A stretch of 64,000 bases of DNA from Hornefia porci (GTDB lineage: Bacteria > Bacillota > Clostridia > Peptostreptococcales > Anaerovoracaceae). Position 1 is the stretch's first letter. Every line of letters begins with the position of its first letter. The DNA lies in the NCBI RefSeq assembly GCF_001940235.1, contig NZ_MJIE01000001.1:124001-188000 (forward strand), read 5' to 3'. A program made the translations under genes and the position numbers. Positions 1 through 8,661 of this stretch are shown here, piece after piece. Under the pieces are notes generated by a model that saw only the letters and a program-made list of their open reading frames with translations, was not told where the DNA came from and ran no database searches.

Positions 1-607
1 TCCGGCGGAGGAGTATACCTTCCGCATGATCTGTATGCCGGTGGGTCCCTATTTCAAAGGCGGGGCGAAGCCGGTGGTCGTGAAGATCTCCGATTATGAC
101 CGGGCGGCCCCCCACGGAACCGGCGGCATCAAGGCGGCTCTGAACTACGCCATGTCCCTGTACGCGGGCATGAAGGCTCATGAGGAGGGCTTCGCGGAGA
201 ACATTTATCTGGATCCCGCCACGAGGACCAAGATCGAGGAGGCCGGCGGCATGAACGTGATTTTTGTGACAAAGGACGGCTCGCTGGTTGTGCCGAAATC
301 CCCGTCGATTCTGCCTTCCATCACCCGCCGCAGTCTGGTTGTGGTCGCAAGGGACATCCTGGGAATGAAGGTGGACGAGAGAGAAGTCACGCTGGCTGAG
401 GTTCCGGAATTCGCGGAGTGCGGACTGGTCGGAACGGCGGCTGTCATCTGCCCGGTGGGCAAAATCAGCGATCACGGCAGAGAGATCGCGTTCCCGAGCG
501 GAATGGAAACAATGGGACCGGTTCTCTCGAAGCTGTATGATACCCTGACCGGTATTCAGATGGGAAGACTCGAAGCTCCGGAGGGGTGGATTCACGAAAT
601 CAAATGA
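1..607 (+). CDS. ilvE: Branched-chain amino acid aminotransferase, C-terminal part (5' end outside window)
   Basis: PLP-dependent class IV aminotransferase that interconverts valine, leucine or isoleucine and their 2-oxo acids. About 200 codons are present; the frame is open to the left edge, so roughly the first 40% is missing. The likely PLP lysine lies in GGIKAALNYA. The family blocks ILPSITRRSL and LVGTAAVICPVG, which line the cofactor phosphate and the active site, are both present. The gene ends 24 bp before deoC, so the two may be co-transcribed. No other function fits these motifs well. Confidence 0.9.
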   Translation, partial: PAEEYTFRMICMPVGPYFKGGAKPVVVKISDYDRAAPHGTGGIKAALNYAMSLYAGMKAHEEGFAENIYLDPATRTKIEEAGGMNVIFVTKDGSLVVPKSPSILPSITRRSLVVVARDILGMKVDEREVTLAEVPEFAECGLVGTAAVICPVGKISDHGREIAFPSGMETMGPVLSKLYDTLTGIQMGRLEAPEGWIHEIK

Positions 608-631
608 GATTAAATAAGGATACGGAAACAG

Positions 632-1294
632 ATGCGGAATTTGAATGAATATCTTGACAGCACACTTCTCCGGCCGGACGCGACGGCGGCGCAGATCGCC
701 GCACTGTGTCACGAGGCGATGGAGTACGAGTTCAGGGCGGTCTGCATTCCGCCCTGCTATGTAAGCCTTGCGAGGGATATCCTGCGGGGAAGCAGCGTGA
801 AGATCGCCACTGTCGTCGGTTTTCCCCTGGGAAACTCTGCGACAGCAGTGAAGGCATATGAAACGGAGCGGGCTGTCGGGGACGGTGCGGACGAAATCGA
901 TATGGTCATGAACATCAGCTATTTCAAATCGGGCCGGCATATCGACGCCAGGGACGACATTCGTGCGGTGGTTTCCGCCGCTGCGAAGGGCGGAGCTGTC
1001 GTAAAGGTGATTATCGAGACCTGCCTGCTGGATGAAGATGAGATCCGCGATGCCTGCAGACTTGTGATGGAAACGGGAGCGGCCTTTGTGAAGACGTCTA
1101 CCGGATTCAGCACGGGAGGCGCTGCGGCAGAGGATGTCCGTGTCATGAAGGAAACGGTCGGCGACCGACTGAAAATCAAGGCGGCCGGCGGCATTCGGGA
1201 TCTGGCAGCGGCCGGAGAGCTTATCGGTGCGGGCGCGGACCGTCTGGGCTGCAGCGCGGCTGCCGATGTCATGGAGGAATGGAAGGAATCCTGA
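632..1294 (+). CDS. deoC: Deoxyribose-phosphate aldolase
   Basis: Cleaves 2-deoxyribose 5-phosphate to glyceraldehyde 3-phosphate and acetaldehyde in deoxynucleoside salvage. The 220-residue length is typical. The Schiff-base lysine is in FVKTSTGFSTGGA near residue 155, and the second active-site lysine is in KIKAAGGIRD. An AAGGA-type ribosome site lies ahead of the ATG. The gene follows the aminotransferase closely and faces cobD tail to tail. No other deo genes are nearby, so it looks like a stand-alone salvage gene. Confidence 0.95.
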   Translation: MRNLNEYLDSTLLRPDATAAQIAALCHEAMEYEFRAVCIPPCYVSLARDILRGSSVKIATVVGFPLGNSATAVKAYETERAVGDGADEIDMVMNISYFKSGRHIDARDDIRAVVSAAAKGGAVVKVIIETCLLDEDEIRDACRLVMETGAAFVKTSTGFSTGGAAAEDVRVMKETVGDRLKIKAAGGIRDLAAAGELIGAGADRLGCSAAADVMEEWKES

Positions 1295-1380
1295 ACCGGA
1301 GCCGTGAGCATGGAGTGAAGCAGAACTTCAGACCCGTCGGGGTTTCGCAGGACAGAGATGTCCTGTGGAAGCCGGGCGGG

Positions 1381-2469
1381 TTATTTTTGCGTGCTGTTCT
1401 GTTCGCCGGAAAGAATCTCCGTCAGGGCGCGGATGATGTACCGGTTTTCCTCCTCAGTACGCACTGCGATACGGTAGAAATATTCGCCGCGTTCCGGGCA
1501 GTCCTCAAGCCCGCGGTAATTGGAACAGTTGCGGATCAGCACAGAATGCTCCAGCAGAGGCTCGTCCAGGGGCTCGCCGCTGCGGAAGAAAATGTAGTTC
1601 GCCTGGGAATCGTAGGTTCTGAAGCCCAGTCCCAGAAGAGCGGAGATAAGCTTTTCCCGTTCCAGAGCGACGCGAACCCGGGTCTGATCCTCCAGATCAG
1701 TAAGGGACAGGGCGGCGATTCCCGCCTTTGCCGCCGGCGTGGAAACCGGCCAGGTCTGCATGCATCCGTTCACTGCCGCGGCGTCCTCTGCACTGCCGCA
1801 CAGGCAGAAGCCCAGCCGTAATCCGGCCATAGCGAAGAGCTTGGTAAACGATTTCAGTATAATCACATTGGGCAAGGCTTCAATCCGGGGAAGCACCGTG
1901 TAGTTTTCCTCGCCCAGCACAAAGTCCATGAAGCATTCGTCAATCAGCATGCGCGCGCCGCTGCAGTGGCAGGCGTAGATTATGGAGGTGATTTTCTTCT
2001 GTTCGACCGGAATCCCGGTGGGGTTGTTGGGCGAACATAGGATTACCATATCGTAGCCGCCGGTTTCAATCTGTCCGACGATGCCGTCGTCGAGATGAAA
2101 ACCGTTTTCTTCCTTCAGAAACCAGTAGTCAATCTGACATTCCGCCAGCTTCAGCGCCTCCTCATATTCGGTGAAGATAGGAACAACGAGCAGCGCCTTT
2201 TTCGGACGAAAGGCCAGGACGATACGATAGATCAGATCGTCACCGCCGTTTCCGCAGCAGATATGCTTCGTGCTGACGCCGGTCCTCCTGCAGATGGCCT
2301 CCTTCAGCTCTCTCATATCCGGATCCGGATAACATTCATATTCGTCGATTCCGTCCAGAACCGCCTGTTTCACTTCCGGCGGCATTCCGAGAGGATTCAG
2401 ATTCGCGGAAAAATCCAGAACCCTGCCGTCATATTTATATACATTGCCGCCATGCTTTTCGATTTTCAA
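1381..2469 (-). CDS. cobD: L-threonine-O-3-phosphate decarboxylase (aminotransferase fold)
   Basis: A fold-type I PLP enzyme expected to decarboxylate threonine phosphate to (R)-1-amino-2-propanol O-2-phosphate, the arm that links the corrin ring to the nucleotide loop. The start HGGNVYKYDG...DFSANLNPLG is typical of CobD rather than HisC. The PLP lysine lies in ILKSFTKLFAMAGLRLGF, and SPNNPTG and the late RIAVR block are present. The 362-residue length fits. The start is TTG, preceded by GAGGTGA. The gene is transcribed away from the B12 operon from its own promoter. A histidinol-phosphate aminotransferase is the main alternative, but the context strongly favours CobD. Confidence 0.9.
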   Translation of the reverse strand: MKIEKHGGNVYKYDGRVLDFSANLNPLGMPPEVKQAVLDGIDEYECYPDPDMRELKEAICRRTGVSTKHICCGNGGDDLIYRIVLAFRPKKALLVVPIFTEYEEALKLAECQIDYWFLKEENGFHLDDGIVGQIETGGYDMVILCSPNNPTGIPVEQKKITSIIYACHCSGARMLIDECFMDFVLGEENYTVLPRIEALPNVIILKSFTKLFAMAGLRLGFCLCGSAEDAAAVNGCMQTWPVSTPAAKAGIAALSLTDLEDQTRVRVALEREKLISALLGLGFRTYDSQANYIFFRSGEPLDEPLLEHSVLIRNCSNYRGLEDCPERGEYFYRIAVRTEEENRYIIRALTEILSGEQNSTQK

Positions 2470-2625
2470 ATCAGTTCACCTCTTCTCTCCATTCCGGAAA
2501 CAGCTATTCGGAATCTCAGTTGCAGCTGCCGGCGTATATTCAGTCGGATTATGCGCCGCGACGCTGCGGATTCACTGCTTCCGGCGCTCGTCAAGTCCGA
2601 CGGGGACTCAATGAGCAGACACTAA

Positions 2626-2655
2626 ATTATACACCGCGGAGCGGGGTTCGCGCAA
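2626..2655 (-). promoter_or_regulatory. Candidate sigma-A promoter for cobD
   Basis: Read on the minus strand, TTGCGC and a perfect TATAAT are separated by 18 bp, about 160 bp upstream of the cobD start. The transcript would begin well outside the cobalamin riboswitch, which lies on the other strand. The leader contains a small GTCC/GGAC stem but no recognisable B12 aptamer. Confidence 0.55.
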
Positions 2656-2706
2656 CTGTCGGATGAGAACAAGTATCCGGCCAGAAGAAACCGGGTGCAG
2701 GCACAA

Positions 2707-2735
2707 TTGACAGACCGCGCCGCGTACCATATAAT
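2707..2735 (+). promoter_or_regulatory. Consensus sigma-A promoter of the cobalamin operon
   Basis: TTGACA (2707-2712) and TATAAT (2730-2735) match the consensus exactly with the optimal 17-bp spacer. Transcription would start near 2742, immediately before the first base of the riboswitch P1 stem, so this is very probably the operon promoter. A full-strength promoter fits control at the riboswitch rather than at initiation. Confidence 0.85.
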
Positions 2736-2743
2736 AAACAGAG

Positions 2744-2900
2744 ATACCGGCGGCGGAATCAGGTGCGAATCCTGAACAGTCCTGCTGCCGTGAGGATCGA
2801 GTCTGATGCATGGGGGAAAGCCCGGTCACTGGAGCGCAAGGCTCCGGGAAGGCGCATGGAGACGCCGGAGATCCGAGTCGGAAAACAATGGCGCCGGTAT
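2744..2900 (+). promoter_or_regulatory. Cobalamin (adenosylcobalamin-type) riboswitch aptamer
   Basis: A 9-bp perfect P1 helix joins 2744-2752 (ATACCGGCG) with 2892-2900 (CGCCGGTAT). Inside are the hallmark pieces of the B12 riboswitch family: GGTGCGAATCC near 2762, the CTGCTGCCGTGAGG segment, the B12-box-like GGTCACTGG near 2824 followed by CTCCGGGAAGGCG, and the late CCGAGTCGG block. It sits between a perfect promoter and a terminator just before cbiD, so bound cobalamin is expected to switch off the whole operon. Confidence 0.93.
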
Positions 2901-2960
2901 TGAACCAGAAAATCACAGGCGATGAATTTCAGGTTGATACTGCTCGGACACGGGACATTC

Positions 2961-2992
2961 AACTCCTTCATTTGCCTGGAAGGAGTTTTTTT
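2961..2992 (+). terminator. Riboswitch-controlled intrinsic terminator overlapping the cbiD SD
   Basis: Nine perfect base pairs join AACTCCTTC (2961-2969) and GAAGGAGTT (2979-2987) around a 9-nt loop, followed by a run of seven T. The 3' arm carries AAGGAG (2980-2985), which lies 8 nt before the cbiD ATG and is its ribosome-binding site. Forming this hairpin would therefore both end transcription and hide the SD in any read-through RNA. Confidence 0.88.
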
Positions 2993-2993
2993 G

Positions 2994-4151
2994 ATGCAGG
3001 AAGAATACGATGTAGTGCACGGGAAAAAGCTTCGTCGCGGATACACGACGGGAAGCACGGCTGCTGCTGCGGCGGCTGCCGCGGTGGAAATGCTTTTGTC
3101 GGGGCAGGCGGTCCTCCACGCCGGAATCCGCCTCCCCGGCGGAGAGCGGGCGGTTTTCGACATCGAGAACATCGAGATCACGGAGGACCGGGTTTTGTGT
3201 TCGGTTACAAAAGACGGCGGGGACGATCCGGACGCGACCACGGGGCTTGCGATTTATGCGGAGGCGTCTTGGCGGAGGTCGCCCGGGGAACAAAGGATTA
3301 TGCTGGAGGCCGGCGAGGGCGTCGGGCGGGTCACGAAGCAGGGGCTCGCATGTGCTGTGGGGGAACCGGCCATCAATCCCGTACCCCGGAAAATGATCCT
3401 GGAGAATGTGGGACGGATTCTGGACCGCAGCAGGTGTGAGGCTCCGGTGCTTATCCGGATTTCCGTTCCCGGAGGACAGGAGGTGGCGAAGAAAACCTTC
3501 AATCCCCGGCTGGGAATCCTGGGCGGCATTTCAATTCTCGGAACCACGGGAATCGTGGAGCCCATGAGCGAGAAGGCGCTGATCGGTTCGATTCATGTGG
3601 AGATCGACCGCTGCGCTGCGGAGGATCCGGAACGGCTCCTGATTGCTCCGGGAAATTACGGAAGGACATTCTGCCGGGAGACGCTGGGGCTGGACATCGG
3701 TCGTTCGGCGCAGATCTCCAATTATGTGGGAGAATCGCTGGACTATATACGGTACAAAGGCTTTTCGGAGGCGCTTCTGGTGGGACACGCCGGGAAGCTG
3801 GTGAAAATCGCGGCCGGCGTGATGAACACTCATTCCTCTGTCGCGGACTGCAGGATGGAGGTTATCGCGGCGCACGCCGCGGCGCTGGGAGCATCGTCCC
3901 GCACGGTCGGGGAACTTCTGGAATGCGTGACGACGGAGGAAGCCTTCCGTATAATCCGGGAGGAGGAATATTATGAGGCGCTGAAACGCCGGATCCTTGA
4001 CAGAATGCTGCATCACCTGAGAGCCCGTCTGCGGGAGGAGGTCCGCATTGAGGCGGTCATGTTCACGTCTATTGGCGGTGAGGTGATAAAAAGCGGCGGT
4101 GCGGACCGGCTGATACGGGAGATCCGGCAGCAGCAGGGCGCTTCGGCGTGA
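2994..4151 (+). CDS. cbiD: Cobalt-precorrin-5B (C1)-methyltransferase
   Basis: SAM-dependent methylation of C1 of the corrin ring in the anaerobic pathway. The N-terminal signature RRGYTTGSTAAAAAAAAVE is diagnostic of CbiD, and the 385-residue length is normal. The ATG at 2994 is chosen because AAGGAG lies 8 nt upstream. The same frame is open further upstream, but an earlier start would run translation through the terminator hairpin. It is the first gene of the ten-gene operon. Confidence 0.96.
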   Translation: MQEEYDVVHGKKLRRGYTTGSTAAAAAAAAVEMLLSGQAVLHAGIRLPGGERAVFDIENIEITEDRVLCSVTKDGGDDPDATTGLAIYAEASWRRSPGEQRIMLEAGEGVGRVTKQGLACAVGEPAINPVPRKMILENVGRILDRSRCEAPVLIRISVPGGQEVAKKTFNPRLGILGGISILGTTGIVEPMSEKALIGSIHVEIDRCAAEDPERLLIAPGNYGRTFCRETLGLDIGRSAQISNYVGESLDYIRYKGFSEALLVGHAGKLVKIAAGVMNTHSSVADCRMEVIAAHAAALGASSRTVGELLECVTTEEAFRIIREEEYYEALKRRILDRMLHHLRARLREEVRIEAVMFTSIGGEVIKSGGADRLIREIRQQQGASA

Positions 4152-4187
4152 TAATCGAGACACAATTAGAGAGCGGGAGGAGAATGT

Positions 4188-4937
4188 ATGGTTTATTTTA
4201 TCGGAGCAGGACCGGGCGCGGAGGACCTCATTACAGTCCGGGGCGCAAGGCTTCTTGAAGAGGCGGACGTCATCATTTACGCCGGGTCGCTGGTCAATCC
4301 GGCGCTGCTGAAGAGGGCGAAGCCGGAATGTGAAATTTACGACAGCGCCGGCATGACGCTGGAGCAGGTTATTGCGGTGATGGACAGCGGCAGAGACCGC
4401 TGCGTGGTGCGTCTTCATACGGGGGATCCCTGTATCTACGGCGCGATACGGGAGCAGATGGACCGTCTGGAGGAGCTTGGAATCGAGTACAGCTATGTGC
4501 CGGGAGTCAGTTCCTTCATCGGAGCGGCGTCTGCGCTGAATGCGGAATATACTCTGCCGGATGTGAGCCAGACGGTGATTCTGACCAGAATGGCGGGCCG
4601 GACGCCGGTTCCGGAGAAGGAGGAGATATCCTCCCTGGCGCGGCACGGGGCAACCATGGTGGTCTTCCTGACCTCAACGATGCTGGAGGAACTTTCCCGC
4701 AGGCTTATCGAGGGCGGCTATGCGCCGGATTCTCCTGCGGCTATTGTATACAAGGCGACCTGGCCGGATCAGAAGGTGATTCGTACGACCGTGGAGAATA
4801 TTCCCCGCGCGGCAGAGGAGAACGGAATTCACAAGATGGCTCTGATTCTGGTGGGAGGCTTCCTGGGCGATCGGTACGAGCGCTCCAGATTATATGATCC
4901 GGGCTTCAGTCACCAGTTCCGGGAGGCGGAGAAATGA
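4188..4937 (+). CDS. cbiF: Cobalt-precorrin-4 C11-methyltransferase
   Basis: SAM-dependent uroporphyrin-III-type methyltransferase acting on C11. The SAM-site glycine motif FIGAGPGAEDLITVRG is at the N-terminus; GDPCIYGA and LTRMAGRTPVPE are family blocks typical of CbiF/CobM. The 249-residue length is usual. GGGAGGAGA lies just before the ATG. The stop overlaps the cbiG start by 4 nt, indicating translational coupling. Confidence 0.95.
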   Translation: MVYFIGAGPGAEDLITVRGARLLEEADVIIYAGSLVNPALLKRAKPECEIYDSAGMTLEQVIAVMDSGRDRCVVRLHTGDPCIYGAIREQMDRLEELGIEYSYVPGVSSFIGAASALNAEYTLPDVSQTVILTRMAGRTPVPEKEEISSLARHGATMVVFLTSTMLEELSRRLIEGGYAPDSPAAIVYKATWPDQKVIRTTVENIPRAAEENGIHKMALILVGGFLGDRYERSRLYDPGFSHQFREAEK

Positions 4938-5959
4938 TTGGAATCCTGGCCTTTACGGATACCGGAAGGGCACTGGCCGCGAAGGTTGAGGCGGCGCTGA
5001 CTGCCGGATCTTCTGCTGAGCCGGTCGACTTCTTCCGTGGAGACAGAGGGACAGCAAGGGAGTTCGTCGAGGAGCATTTTCGTGAATACGACCGTTTCCT
5101 CTTCATCGGTGCGGCGGGGATCTGTGTGCGCCTCATCGCGCCCTGTATACAGAAAAAGGACAGGGATCCTGCGGTTGTCGTGATGGATGAGCTAGGGCAG
5201 TTTGTGATTCCGATACTTTCCGGGCATATCGGAGGAGGAAACCGGTTCGCAAGGGAGCTGGCGGCGCTGACCGGAGCTCAGCCGGTGATCACCACCGCAA
5301 CCGATCTGCACGGGAAATTCGCCGCGGATGTCTGGGCTGCAGAGGGCGGATGCCGGGTTTTGAACACGGATGCCATTCGGCATGTATCCGGAGCTGTGCT
5401 GCGTGGTGAAAGAATCGGTCTCTGGAGAGGGGACTTCCCTCTGGAGGGCGAGCTTCCGCCGGAGCTTGCGGATGTGCGGACGGAGGAAGATGCGGGGCAG
5501 TATGAGTGCGGAGTTTCCGTGAGTCTGTCCGGCGAACCGGAGCCTTTCGCGCATACGCTGAAGGTCGTTCCGCGCATCGTCACCCTGGGAATCGGATGCC
5601 GCCGGGGTACGCCTGAACAGAGCCTGGAGCGCTTCGCGGAACAGTTCCTGGAGGAGCATCACATTCATCTCCGCGCCGTGCGTCAGATTGCTACAATCGA
5701 ACTCAAAAAGGAAGAGGCGGCGCTGACATCCTTCTGCAGGAGACACGGCGTCCCCCTGCGGATTTTTTCCGCCCGGGAGCTGATGGAGACGGAGGGCGTC
5801 TTTCATCATTCAGATTTTGTTGAGAAGATAACAGGAGCCGATAATATCTGTGAACGCAGCTGTGTGCGGGCAGCAGAAGGAAGGCTTCTGATCCCGAGAA
5901 CCGCGGAGGACGGTATCACCATGGCCGCGGCAGTAGAAGATTGGAAGTGCAGGTTTTGA
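4934..5959 (+). CDS. cbiG: Cobalt-precorrin-5A hydrolase
   Basis: Opens the delta-lactone of cobalt-precorrin-5A and releases acetaldehyde. The 341-residue protein has the CbiG N-terminal domain with FIGAAGICVRLIAP and a glycine/histidine block ILSGHIGGGNRFA, and the C-terminal domain begins at LGIGCRRGTP near residue 220. It starts within the cbiF stop codon (ATGA) and its own stop overlaps the proposed cbiH start. It is present as a separate gene, not fused to CbiH as in some genomes. Confidence 0.95.
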   Translation: MIGILAFTDTGRALAAKVEAALTAGSSAEPVDFFRGDRGTAREFVEEHFREYDRFLFIGAAGICVRLIAPCIQKKDRDPAVVVMDELGQFVIPILSGHIGGGNRFARELAALTGAQPVITTATDLHGKFAADVWAAEGGCRVLNTDAIRHVSGAVLRGERIGLWRGDFPLEGELPPELADVRTEEDAGQYECGVSVSLSGEPEPFAHTLKVVPRIVTLGIGCRRGTPEQSLERFAEQFLEEHHIHLRAVRQIATIELKKEEAALTSFCRRHGVPLRIFSARELMETEGVFHHSDFVEKITGADNICERSCVRAAEGRLLIPRTAEDGITMAAAVEDWKCRF

Positions 5960-6687
5960 AGAAAATATTTGTTGTGGGAATCGGACCGGGCGGGGCGGCG
6001 TACATGACGCCGGCGGCCGGAGCCGCCATCGCGGAAAGCGATGTAGTGGTGGGGTATACGCTGTATGTGGAGCTGGTGCGGGAGCTGTGCGCCGGCAAGC
6101 TTGTGGAATCCACGCCGATGAAAAAGGAAACAGACCGGTGCAGAATCGCACTGGAGCACGCCCGGAGGGGCCGGACGGTGGCTTTTGTGTGCAGCGGAGA
6201 CGCGGGCGTTTACGGAATGGCGGGAGTAATGTGCGAGGTCGCGGAGAACGACCCGGATATTGAAATCGTAACCGTGCCGGGTATCACGGCCGCCTGCAGC
6301 GGAGCGGCGGTCCTGGGCGCGCCGCTGATTCATGATTTCGCGGTGATCTCGCTGAGCGATCTGCTGACCCCCTGGGAAACCATACAGAAGCGGCTGCTGC
6401 TGGCGGCGGAGGCGGATTTCGTAATCTGTCTGTACAATCCGAAAAGTATGAAACGCAGAGATCATCTGGACAGGGCGGTGGACTACATCGCGGAGAGCCG
6501 GTCCCGGGACACGCCCTGCGGATATGTGAAGAACATCGGCCGGGAAGGAGAATACAGCCGGCTGTGTACGCTGGAAGAGCTGAAAAATAACGATGATATT
6601 GATATGTTCACCACGGTTTTTGTCGGCAACAGCAGTACCCGGGTGATCAATGGAAGGCTGGTGACGCCCCGTGGCTATCAGATCTGA
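5956..6687 (+). CDS. cbiH: Cobalt-precorrin-3B C17-methyltransferase
   Basis: Ring-contracting SAM methyltransferase of the same fold as CbiF. IFVVGIGPGGAAYMTP opens the protein; CSGDAGVYGMAG and CLYNPKSMKRRDHL are characteristic. No ATG is available. TTG at 5956 overlaps the cbiG stop as TTGA, has GGAAG about 8 nt upstream, and gives the usual short N-terminus. GTG 5947 or TTG 5941 would add three or five residues. The end overlaps cbiJ by 17 bp. Confidence 0.93.
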   Translation: MKKIFVVGIGPGGAAYMTPAAGAAIAESDVVVGYTLYVELVRELCAGKLVESTPMKKETDRCRIALEHARRGRTVAFVCSGDAGVYGMAGVMCEVAENDPDIEIVTVPGITAACSGAAVLGAPLIHDFAVISLSDLLTPWETIQKRLLLAAEADFVICLYNPKSMKRRDHLDRAVDYIAESRSRDTPCGYVKNIGREGEYSRLCTLEELKNNDDIDMFTTVFVGNSSTRVINGRLVTPRGYQI

Positions 6688-7438
6688 CCGGCTTGCCGTG
6701 TTCGCGGGAACCCGCGAGGGACATGACCTGGCGCGCTATCTTGCCGACACCGGCCGCCTGGAGAAAACGGATTTTTTTGTCGCCACGGACTACGGAAAAA
6801 ACGCGCTGGAGGATGTCTCCGGCGTCCGCGTCATCGTCGGGCGAATGGACCGCGAAGCGATGGAAAGGTGCTTCCGGCGGAGGGGCTACCGGCAGATTGT
6901 GGACGCCACGCATCCTTACGCCGCGGAGGTGACGGAAAATCTCCGCGCCGCAGCCGCAGACTGCGGTACAGCGTACATGAGGCTCCTGCGGGAGGAAGAG
7001 GACTGTGACCGGAACAAAATACGATTCGTCGATTCTCAGCGGGAAGCTGCGGCGCTGCTGAACGACCGGGATGATAAATTTCTGCTGACGACCGGCGCAC
7101 GGGATATCGGCGCGTATGCGCGGGTGAAGAACCTCCGGCAGAGGGGCTGCGCCCGTGTTCTGCCTGCGGAGGAATCTCTGCGGGCCTGCCTGGAGGCAGG
7201 ATTTTCCCGGGAGAGAATCATCTGCATGCAGGGGCCCTTCACCAGAGCGATGAATATCGCCACCATGGAACAGTTCGGCTGCAGCGTTCTGGTGACCAAG
7301 AGCACCGGACGGGCGGGCGGCTTTCCGGAAAAGGCGGCGCTGGCGGAGGAGGGCTACCGGGTAATCGTCATCGGCAGACCGGAGAAGGAAGAAGGTTTTA
7401 CTCTGAAGGAAATCATAGAAAGGCTGGAGATTGAATGA
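6671..7438 (+). CDS. cbiJ: Precorrin-6A / cobalt-precorrin-6A reductase
   Basis: NAD(P)H-dependent reduction of the corrin macrocycle. The CbiJ/CobK motifs LAVFAGTREGHDLARYL and DATHPYAAEVTENL are both present, and 255 residues is normal. It begins at a GTG inside the end of cbiH; this start places the beta-strand LAVFAGTREG near the N-terminus. The stop overlaps the cbiET ATG by 4 nt. It is fully embedded in the operon. Confidence 0.93.
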   Translation: MAIRSDRLAVFAGTREGHDLARYLADTGRLEKTDFFVATDYGKNALEDVSGVRVIVGRMDREAMERCFRRRGYRQIVDATHPYAAEVTENLRAAAADCGTAYMRLLREEEDCDRNKIRFVDSQREAAALLNDRDDKFLLTTGARDIGAYARVKNLRQRGCARVLPAEESLRACLEAGFSRERIICMQGPFTRAMNIATMEQFGCSVLVTKSTGRAGGFPEKAALAEEGYRVIVIGRPEKEEGFTLKEIIERLEIE

Positions 7439-8661
7439 AGGTGAAGGTCATTGGCGCGGGTCCGGGCGATCCGGGAATGCTGACCCGGAGGGCCCGCGAA
7501 GCCGTCGCGGCGGCGGATCGGGTGTACACGTCAGACCATCTGATGAAGCTCGTGGAGGAGCTGACCGACCGGGGAGAGGTCCGGAGCGTCAGAGAGACGC
7601 TTGAGATTATCCGCAGAGACGCCGGCAGCGGGGAAACTCTGGCTGTCGTCGCCAGCGGAGATACAGGCTTTTACAGCATCGCCTCGCTGATCCGGCGCGA
7701 TGCGCCGCCTGCGGCGGAGGTGGAGTTCCTTTGCGGAATCAGCAGCATGCAGTATTTCGCCGCGGCGTGCGGCCTGGGATATGAGGAGATGAAGCTGGTG
7801 AGTCTCCACGGACGCGAGGGCTCGCTGGTTCCGTACGTCTGCTATCATCGGTGCGTGTTCGCGCTGACCGGCGGGGCGGCGTCGGCGCGGGGGCTTCTGA
7901 AGGAGCTGTGCCGGTACGGACTCGGGAACGTAAAGGTTTACGCCGGAGAACGCCTTTCCATGGCAGACGAAAATATCACGGAGGGAACGGCGTCGGAGCT
8001 GTCGGAACGCGTTTTCGATCCCCTGACGGTTCTGATTCTGGTGAACGAGAATCCGCGGGACCCGGAGACAACCCTGTCTGACAGGGATTTTGTCCGGGGG
8101 AAGGCGCCGATGACAAAGGAAGCCGTCCGGGAGCTTTCGCTGTCCTGGCTGGAGATCCGTCCGGCAGAGACAGTCTGGGATGTCGGCGCGGGAACCGGCG
8201 CGATGACCTGCGCCATGGCGCAGAGAGCCAGAGAATCCTTTGTGTTTGCCGTCGAGAAGGAGCAGGAAGCGGTGGAAACCGTCCGGCGGAACATGGACAG
8301 ACTGGGGATACGGAACATTCGGCTCGTCTGCGGGGAAGCGTCCGCGGAGCTTGAATATTTCCCCGCGCCGGACAGAGTCTTTGTCGGAGGCTCCTCCGGA
8401 AATCTGAATGCGATTCTGGACCTCGTTTTCCGGAAAAACAGGAACGCGCGTGTTCTGATCACCGCAGTGACGCTGGAAACTCTGTCGGAAGCGGTTTCCG
8501 CGCTGAAGGAGCGGGGCACGGAGCCGGAGGTCCGCTGTGTCAATGTGGCAGACGCCCGGGCGCTGGGACGGTATCATCTGATGAAGGCGGAGAATCCGGT
8601 TTACCTGATCAGGAACGGCCGGCCGGCGAAAGATGAAGAGGGGACTTGCGATGAAGGATAG
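7435..8661 (+). CDS. cbiET: Bifunctional cobalt-precorrin-7 C5-methyltransferase / C15-methyltransferase (decarboxylating)
   Basis: A fusion of CbiE (about residues 1-200; VIGAGPGDPGMLTRRA, GDTGFYSIAS) with CbiT (about residues 220-400). The CbiT part has the Rossmann-type SAM motif VWDVGAGTGAMTCAMA and the active-site segment DRVFVGGSSGNL. It methylates C5 and C15 and removes the C12 acetate carboxyl, the same organisation as CobL of aerobic producers. Start and stop both overlap neighbouring genes. Confidence 0.94.
   Translation: MKVKVIGAGPGDPGMLTRRAREAVAAADRVYTSDHLMKLVEELTDRGEVRSVRETLEIIRRDAGSGETLAVVASGDTGFYSIASLIRRDAPPAAEVEFLCGISSMQYFAAACGLGYEEMKLVSLHGREGSLVPYVCYHRCVFALTGGAASARGLLKELCRYGLGNVKVYAGERLSMADENITEGTASELSERVFDPLTVLILVNENPRDPETTLSDRDFVRGKAPMTKEAVRELSLSWLEIRPAETVWDVGAGTGAMTCAMAQRARESFVFAVEKEQEAVETVRRNMDRLGIRNIRLVCGEASAELEYFPAPDRVFVGGSSGNLNAILDLVFRKNRNARVLITAVTLETLSEAVSALKERGTEPEVRCVNVADARALGRYHLMKAENPVYLIRNGRPAKDEEGTCDEG

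Noticed and set aside
1348..1365. CAGGACA/TGTCCTG hairpin between deoC and cobD as a terminator
   Set aside because: Seven pairs but no T-run on either strand; it may be a weak transcription stop, but support is poor.
1279..1821. A 180-codon open frame overlapping cobD on the opposite strand
   Set aside because: It lies over well-supported cobD coding sequence and lacks protein-family features.
2470..2655. A second B12 riboswitch ahead of cobD
   Set aside because: No B12-box or P1-like pairing was found on the minus strand; only a small GTCC/GGAC stem.
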